64,000 nt of DNA from the NCBI RefSeq assembly GCF_921293095.1, contig NC_060246.1:136896198-136960197 (forward strand), given 5' to 3'. Position numbers and translations under genes: made by a program. The DNA comes from Ischnura elegans (lineage: Eukaryota; Arthropoda; Insecta; Odonata; Coenagrionidae). How positions within the stretch are numbered: the first letter of the stretch is position 1; every line of letters starts with the position of its first letter. This document shows positions 57,628 to 64,000 of the stretch, one piece after another. The notes under the pieces were generated by a model. The model did no database searches, was not told the origin of the DNA, and saw only the letters and a list, made by a program, of their open reading frames with translations.

Positions 57628-58628
57628 GCAACGTGGTTAAACTACATTAGGGATATCATTCTTTACTGGACGAGATATTATAGCATCAACTTTGTATATA
57701 CTTTGTCTTGAGTCTTTGTTGCGTCAATTTATTGCAAAAGAACTCATTTTGTTTCGCTTATTATAAAGTAAGTGCTCCCTCTTGCATGCAGCGTGTCAAC
57801 GAGCTGCGCGCTTTGGCGTCCATACGGTTGGAGGTTACTTACGTATTTCTTCATTAATTCACGAAGGGGCGGGTTGGGGCGGTTAATTTTTTTTTTTGAT
57901 AGCCGAGAGTTGTGGCTACAATAATATAACTATATAAGAGCACTGCTATATAACTTAATGATGTTCGTATTTTTATTTTTTAATAAAAGTTGTGCAATTT
58001 ATTGGTTAATATTTATGTTAATAATAATTTTAATTTTGCTTCAATGTTATGGTAAAGCAAAATTTTTTTATCTATGCACATTGCTTTGTTGATTCTTTTT
58101 TTTTAATTTTAAATTTAGCCAATTGGGTTGCTGAGGAGGAGCCTAGAAGATGAGGGTATTTCGAAGCGAGAGGGAGGATGTGTATCCCAGCAGCGCACCT
58201 GTCACTTTGAAAGTGATTTTTACGAAGAGGTGCACACTTACCTGCTTCTCAAACTTATTTCTCAGCAGCTCAAATAAGTTTCTTCCCAACCATGTAAAAA
58301 GAAATCATAACCCCGAACTTTTATTTTTCTAATTATGGCCACCTTTTATAGATTTGGCCCCACTGTGCGCCGTCATAAAGGCATCGCGAGCTACCAATAG
58401 CGGTACTGAATTAGCTGTTCCAAGAGTAATGGAACATCATCTTATGAAAAGAATTAAATTGATTATTAATTCTTCATAAATTTGACCTGATAATGAAGCT
58501 ATATGACCGAAATTCCAATTTCCAATCCGATTCAAAATAGAAAGCAATCCTGTTCCTTATGATTATGATTCTCTTCTTATGCATAGAACGTGTCCCGGGA
58601 TAGGAAAGGAAAAAGGAACGTGTGAATA

Positions 58629-58967
58629 GTGACTTAAGCCAAGAGCGTACTCAGGATCAAAACTAAGGGGGAGGGGGGCATGGTCTTTCAAGCTGTAGCA
58701 TTTTACATCTTACCATGGAGAAGGGGAATGAAACCAACATTTTAAGACAATTATAACAGCGCTTTATTAGTTTTTTAAATTATTTGCTTAAAAACATTTT
58801 AGTTACATGGCTTAAACTAATTTTAAAGAAAAATTGTTGAAAACTTTCGATTCAATCCAGTCTGATTTTCCTTTAAGACTTTAGCGATTTTTGCCTCTAG
58901 GGGGGGGGGATTTTTTCAGCTTCCCCCTCCCGCCACTCGCTGGGTACGCCACTTTCAAGTTTACGCT
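58629..58967. mobile_element. MITE-like element with GCGTAC ends
   Basis: The left end agagcgtactcag pairs loosely with the reverse complement of the right end, agtggcgtacccag. G-rich blocks lie inside both ends (58669-58680 and G9 at 58901-58909), with AT-rich sequence between. No coding capacity; target duplication not clear. Confidence 0.5.
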
Positions 58968-61118
58968 GTCACTATTTTCACTTAAATGAGTTGCGCGGGA
59001 CGTTCTGAACTATCCCCGCAGTCAGTTCTGATATTTCTAAAGTTTAGAGAACAACATTCCGCGTTTTCATTTTTGTCATCTGCCTGGAACATTTTTTCTG
59101 TTTATTCCGAGGTAAAATTAAAGAAAACAGCTCTTTTAACTTGAGCTACAGTGATTTCAGAATGCCGCTGAGATTCTCTAAACATCGTCGACGCGCTCTC
59201 CCAGTTAATTATGTTAAGAAATTGTATTGAGAAAAAATTTGAGCTAATACTAGTTGTAATTTTGCAAGAAAATTATTGACCTAACTATCAAATAAATTTA
59301 ACACATTTTCCTGTCCAAAAAGATTGAGCAACTAGAGCAATGCATTGGTTGAATTGCGCACATTCTGTCATCACATGCATAAAAGTATTCACACTTCCGC
59401 CGCGTTTCGCCGGTACTTACATCCATGTCTGCGGTGGACAATAATCTCAGTCCTGGACAAGTTTCAGGGCAATTTCATCCCAGAATTTCTGAGGAGCAGT
59501 TTCGGTGGACCAGTCCCAGGCAGTGCAAACGCATATTTACAGGATAAACCTAATGAAATATTATTTCGGCAATCCCTAGGATTCAAGTAGACAGCGAGTT
59601 CGAGGAACAGAACTAACTTCAGCTGTTTAGCACGAAAAAATAAAATCAGGACTTCACTATCTCACTTCGATTTTAATCAGCCAATAACAAAAGTAACTTC
59701 AACAAAAAAATTTAAAGAAAAAGTTAACCACGGACGTAGGCAGTAACCTTATAAGATGATAAAAGATGGCACTACTTGCGCATTCAAAAACTTCAAAGAC
59801 GGAGTGAAAAAACCGACGAAACTCTGAGTTACACATTATTTCGAAGAAATCTTAACAAAACCGAATTTTGCACTGACTATCAGGTAACTCACTTTACTTG
59901 GGTACCCATTGGGAGTCTTTTACGACCCTGGCCGCGACGTAATAGATGGATGGAGTAACGATGCCTATTGCTTTCACGTGAAAGGGAGGGGAAGGCTCAC
60001 CTCTCCATTGCTTCTTCACCTCTCTCTTCAAGAGGTGTAGGTGGAACAAAGTCACCGACCATTTCATAATAATCGACTCCAGTTCGAGAGCATGTATCTC
60101 TGTGCAAAAACTTTCGTTTACCGAAGGTAGATTTTTTTACATAAAATAATAATAGAAAATGTTTTTTTTTCGATCTTATTTATTGTTTTTGCACGAAGAT
60201 TCAAAGGAGAAGCAAGTATTTGCACAATTTATTTTAATAAAATGACTTACTTTAATATATCACTGATTTTAATATAAAAGTCTCAATACGATGTTGTTTA
60301 TTAAACAAGTAGCCAAAATACTATCTCCGAAACCCGAGTCTACCACAACAGGATAAAATTTGTCTCCAAGTGTATAATGATAGAGTGAATACCAGGTGAA
60401 AGTATTTACTTTAAAAACTGCAGGACGATCAATGCTGGAGTTTTCAAGCTTATGAAACTACAAGCTCCGGAGGCAGCTATCCACTGGCGGAAGAAGTCCA
60501 ACACTATTATCTTCAACGCGCGGCCCTCCGGCTAATATTTTGCGGTTCCTAGAGGCCAAAGAAAATATGAAAGTATTGTATCGCGCCGCGCCAGCGAACG
60601 TCTACGGGTTGTAACAACAAAAATAAAACCAATTATCGACACACTAGTCAAAAATAAACAATCTCAAAAATCGCATTGTTTGATTATGGAGGGGATTTAT
60701 GGGGGGAGGGTGAAAAATTTTATATTTTATGGTCATTCCTTATAGATTTTTGCCGAGTTATTGTTCTTCAGGGCAAAAATAACTCCCCATAAATGGCATT
60801 TGAGAGAGGGTCAGGAGTTCACCTAGAGGCCTCAAAAATTTCACGTCTTATTTTTGATCAGTCCGACAACTTTTTTCATTGGGCCCGATGTATATTTTTT
60901 TAAATCGATTTTCCGAGCCGCCCTAGTGTGTGGTCCTGGGGTTCCCATGATCCCCAAATTCCCGACGGGACGGGATGAAAACGGCGACGGGGGCGGTCTG
61001 ACTTGAGCGCTCTTTTCAGTGGTCGGCGTGGAGTCCCCTTCGGTTAGAACGGTAGAACTGTGGGATCAGGGGCGTCAACTCAGGTGTTCTCCTGAGCGGC
61101 ACCCTCATTGTTAGAAAC
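58968..61118. other. Unannotated stretch
   Basis: No exon or paired element ends recognised in about 2.1 kb. The frame at 59345-59590 has no domain. Confidence 0.4.
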
Positions 61119-61423
61119 TAGGGATAAGTCGATTCCATTTTGTATATTCCAATTCCGATTCTCGATTCCGTTTCCATCGATTCTTGGTCATACTAACAGG
61201 TGGGATATTGATTTGCTGGTAGCATTTCTGTCATGAAAACTTAAGAATTCCATGATATAAAATATCAAAGACTTTTAAGAGGTCCAAAAAGCACATTTAT
61301 GAAAAATAGCGATTTAATATCTGTTGGAGTAATATATCCTCAACTTTAATACAATAATAAACTTTCAATAGTTTCAAACATGAATTTTTAGCCTAATAAT
61401 TTATACTGCACAATGACTCAGGT
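61119..61423 (+). mobile_element. TAGGGAT-family MITE, left part (outer layer of nest)
   Basis: Begins tagggataagtcgattcca and matches 25574-25870 to the position tgcacaatgactcaggt, where a hAT MITE begins. The gtgtggc that follows the insertion at 63994-64000 continues the family sequence, so the right part lies beyond the window edge. Confidence 0.8.
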
Positions 61424-62429
61424 CAGTGGCGCAGCGAAGGGGGGGGGTTTAGGGGATAAAGCCCCCCCCCAGAGCTCAGAGAAATTTTTAAGTTTAATCC
61501 ATTTTAATAAATGTATTAATATCACCTACATGATAGTTTTAGGATTAATTAAATATCTCTCATAAAGCGGTATAACTAGTCATTTTGAACCATTAATCAT
61601 AAAATTTTCTGGAGGAGGGCCCATCAACTACCACTTACCCTGGTGGGTATGCAATACCCCCACACCTCAAAGTAGTAGTTGCACCTAAAAACCCCCCTAG
61701 CCTTAATAGGGAACTTGCACATATTTCAGATATAATCAATAGCCCCAAAATTATATAAAAATATATGTTTGCATACCTCGGTGAATGTTTTTTTATTATT
61801 TTATGACGTGGTTTGCGATATTTAATGCATCAAAGTTCACGAGAATTTTCAAATGCAAGAGAGAAGCGAAAACGCCCGATGATTGGCTGGTAGAAAAGTG
61901 ACGTCATAGTTCAGTACGAGGAGGCACGGCGGCACGGCCATAATACTTGAATTGAATACATACGACGGCGTGGTTATGATTCATTTATTGAGGTGCAGAC
62001 GTATCGGAGTTGTTCATTGTGACTTCAGGGCTATTATTTGATCTATTTATCCTCCATTGAAAGCGATAGATTGCGTAAATATGAAGGAATATGGTTATTC
62101 TTAGGCTGATCCTAGTAAGCTTCCTGTTACTGATTCCATCATGATAACAGGGTATTTTAGTGAAACTGTAGACTTCGTCGGCGCGGAAAGTCGATGCCGA
62201 GAAATGGAAAGGTAGCTGATATGCATCTGAAATGTTTTATAGTTCATAACAAAGTGAGACTAGCGTATAATATTGGCGAAAGCGTGTACTCATGTGAAAT
62301 GTGTATTCTTTTGGCAGTCCGGTATAGTCTTATGGTGAACTTATTTCCACCTCGAAGCTGTCGATGATACTTTCAACTTAAAAATATCTTGCCTGGAGGG
62401 CGACAGGAAGCTCTGAGGAAGCCAGACTA

Positions 62430-62684
62430 TTAATGTTTCAATTTAGTAGCGATAATATAGACGAACTTCCAACAACTGGGGAAAGAGCAACATAGAACTG
62501 CACATTCTTTGGGCAACTTTGGGTTTGACTTTCCCTCAAACACCCCATTTCCCCTGTGGTGCACATCAGTCCTATCTTTATACGATGGCCTGACAACCTT
62601 TAAATGGATCCTTGGTTTATCCTGACAACCAACTAAATGGAAATTGCTGATCCACACGTCTTCCTCTATCTCCACAGTTTCCAA
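62430..62684 (-). pseudogene. Uncharacterised frame in the THAP-associated element
   Basis: An 84-residue minus-strand frame (METVEIEEDVWISNFHLVGC at its start). It may be a decayed piece of the same element's protein downstream of the THAP segment. No family recognised. Confidence 0.25.
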
Positions 62685-63554
62685 ATCAAGGGCCGAGGAA
62701 TATTCCTCTTGTGACTCAACTTTTTCTGAAAAGCAAGCCGGCGTGGAATAAAATCAAAGAATACTGCGATTCATTTTTTGTGACCACCTCTGGATTCCAT
62801 TCTTTTTCCATCTACAACTTCCTTTATCTTTCGGGGTAAACTATGGGACAAGATACTGTTTAAATATTTTCATTAATTTATAACAAAATATATGTTCTAA
62901 AAATACCCAAAAGCCATTTTATTAATCCGCACTGATGAGTGTAAATTAATGTGGAAGATGAATGCTGTAGACGTAGTAGTTTTCCTTAGGTTGAGTTGCA
63001 AAGTTCATGAAGTTGACAAAACGGCTAATTTTTTGGTGCGCGGAGTTATTTATTGCACTGGCCGTGTCTACATTTTTCAATTTTTTTTGTAATAAAATAA
63101 ATAAGAATTTAGGATAAAATTTCCTTTAAAATGACGTATAGTTCATTATTATAGCATGCAGTGATGCCAGGATATAAATTTGCAAAGTACAGCGGCACAT
63201 CATTTTGACGCCCACAGTAGAAGAAAACGCTGTCTTCTTGGCTGGCACTCGAATGCATGAGGATCAACGTTGCTCTATATTTTCATATTTCCTCCCTTGA
63301 TTTTAAACATCATGGGATTTTCTATGTCCTTCCGTAACTGAAATTGAACAAGTGCCATAAATAATTTGAGTCCATCGTAACCATCGAGAAACAAGTAACT
63401 CGATTTTTCTTGAGATAAGTTGAGTTTTTATTCTACGGCGGCCGAATTATCGAAAAATCTCAGTTTCAAGTTATTCAGTCGATGAAATATGGAAATATTA
63501 TTTATATTAAAGTTATCTTCGCTCACATAGCACACGGGTTTATCATTCCGTTTA

Positions 63555-63755
63555 TTATACTCTCATTTTTCCGTAACGCTCATCCCGACAGACGGCATGC
63601 ATCGAGGCTTTTCTTCTAATTTCCTCCGTGGGAATGCAGACGAAAATTTTTTCTGGGGTGTTATTGCACAGAGGAACAATGCACCACTTGTAATTTTTCC
63701 TTACTTCACCCATGTTCTCCTTTAAACGCAACGTGGCTCTTCCAAACCAAAACAA
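63555..63755 (-). pseudogene. THAP-type zinc-finger fragment
   Basis: The minus-strand frame contains NYKWCIVPLCNNTPEKIFVC then IPTEEIRRKASMHAVCRDE, matching the N-terminal half of THAP domains (C-x4-C, a KxFxxP-like strand, RRKxWMxAxRRD helix). The later Cys-x2-His pair is not in this frame, so the domain is incomplete. It lies just inside the right end of the inner transposon, where the start of a transposase would be expected for minus-strand coding. Confidence 0.55.
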
Positions 63756-64000
63756 AGTTTGGGCTTGGATCTTGGACTCCTACTGAACTATGACGTCACA
63801 GCCAAAGAAAGGGGGCGGTATTTTTTAGCCCGCGGAATTCGGGAGACTTTTGGGAGTCATTTTCTAGTGTATAAACTGAATTTTAAGCGGAAAAAAGTAT
63901 ATTGCGGTACTAAGTATTTACTGTAGTATATCAGCATACTGTTTATAAAAAGTATGCAATTTCCCTATTCTTAGCTGCGCCCCTGACTCAGGTGTGTGGC

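Larger units (their letters stand above)
56122..58367. mobile_element. Second Transib-like DNA transposon
   Basis: The left end is CACAGTGGGGCCAAATGCTT and the reverse complement of the right end is CACAGTGGGGCCAAATCTAT; both continue AAAAGGTGG then TCATAATT or CCATAATT, about 37 bp in all. The AAAAGGTGG block sits at the same offset from the heptamer as in the element at 16848-19336. Flanks are CGCCA (56117-56121) and CGCCG (58368-58372), a 4-of-5 match in a CGNCG context. The nonamer position reads TCATAATTA, so RSS resemblance is weaker. No full transposase frame seen. Confidence 0.75.
61705..63969 (-). mobile_element. THAP-associated DNA transposon (inner layer)
   Basis: The left end aatagggaacttgca pairs with the reverse complement of the right end, aatagggaaattgca. 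Further in, gtgacgtcatagttcagta (from 61899) is matched by its reverse complement near 63779-63798, so subterminal repeats are also inverted. A CTTA core is repeated at both junctions. The minus strand carries a THAP-like fragment near the right end. P-element-type transposases carry THAP domains, but the superfamily is not proven here. Confidence 0.65.
61424..63985 (+). mobile_element. hAT-type MITE enlarged by an internal insertion (middle layer)
   Basis: Starts CAGTGGCGCAGC, ends GCTGCGCCCCTG, and is flanked by a perfect 8-bp duplication actcaggt (61416-61423 and 63986-63993). The first 281 bp match the complete MITE at 10507-10785; the last 16 bp match its end. Between them (61705-63969) sits another transposon. 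Confidence 0.9.

Noticed and set aside
1-64000. CRISPR arrays, rRNA genes, bacterial operons
   Set aside because: None present; repeats here are dispersed transposon copies, and gene structure is spliced eukaryotic.

Overview
This 64-kb window is eukaryotic nuclear DNA, most likely from an arthropod (probably an insect; the order cannot be fixed from sequence alone). It is AT-rich, genes are spliced, intergenic space and introns are packed with mobile-element remnants, and many lines carry the poly-G/C runs and CAGTGGCG-type ends common in arthropod hAT-derived MITEs. Almost all open frames in the window are short chance frames; nothing looks prokaryotic.

Two real protein-coding genes were found, both on the + strand and both in the AIG1/ADTRP (FAR-17a/AIG1-like) multi-pass membrane family. 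Gene A runs from 21030 to 29401 and gene B from 38502 to 52780. Each has five coding exons with the same intron phases (0, 0, 2, 1), so they are diverged tandem duplicates. Both keep the family's threonine and histidine catalytic pair (A: T62 and H148; B: T52 and H134), so both are predicted fatty-acid-ester (FAHFA-type) hydrolases of internal membranes. Only B ends in a clean KKXX endoplasmic-reticulum retrieval signal. A CpG-rich block lies just upstream of B (about 37440-38501), and a smaller GC-richer block lies upstream of A.

The rest is a repeat landscape. Region 1-20000: old repeats, two Helitron-like ends, non-LTR retrotransposon pieces, hAT-type MITEs with 8-bp target duplications, a 664-bp MITE sitting inside an older repeat whose uninterrupted sister copy is at the window start, and a 2.5-kb Transib-like element (16848-19336). 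Region 20000-30000: gene A, with MITEs and a Helitron-like element in its introns. Region 30000-38000: several MITEs, a tRNA-derived SINE with perfect 9-bp target duplications, and a long unannotated AT-rich stretch. Region 38500-53000: gene B, whose introns hold a duplicated 370-bp segment and several hammerhead-like retroelement motifs. Region 53000-64000: a LINE tail, more MITEs, a second Transib-like element (56122-58367) and a three-layer nest of transposons at the right edge.

The most notable signal is the pair of Transib-like elements. They begin and end with CACAGTG, the RAG recombination-signal heptamer, and sit in CGNCG target sites. The first also carries an RSS-like nonamer (ACAAAAATC) 22 bp inside both ends. 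Neither shows a recognisable transposase; each instead carries short frames with acidic, serine-rich C-termini.
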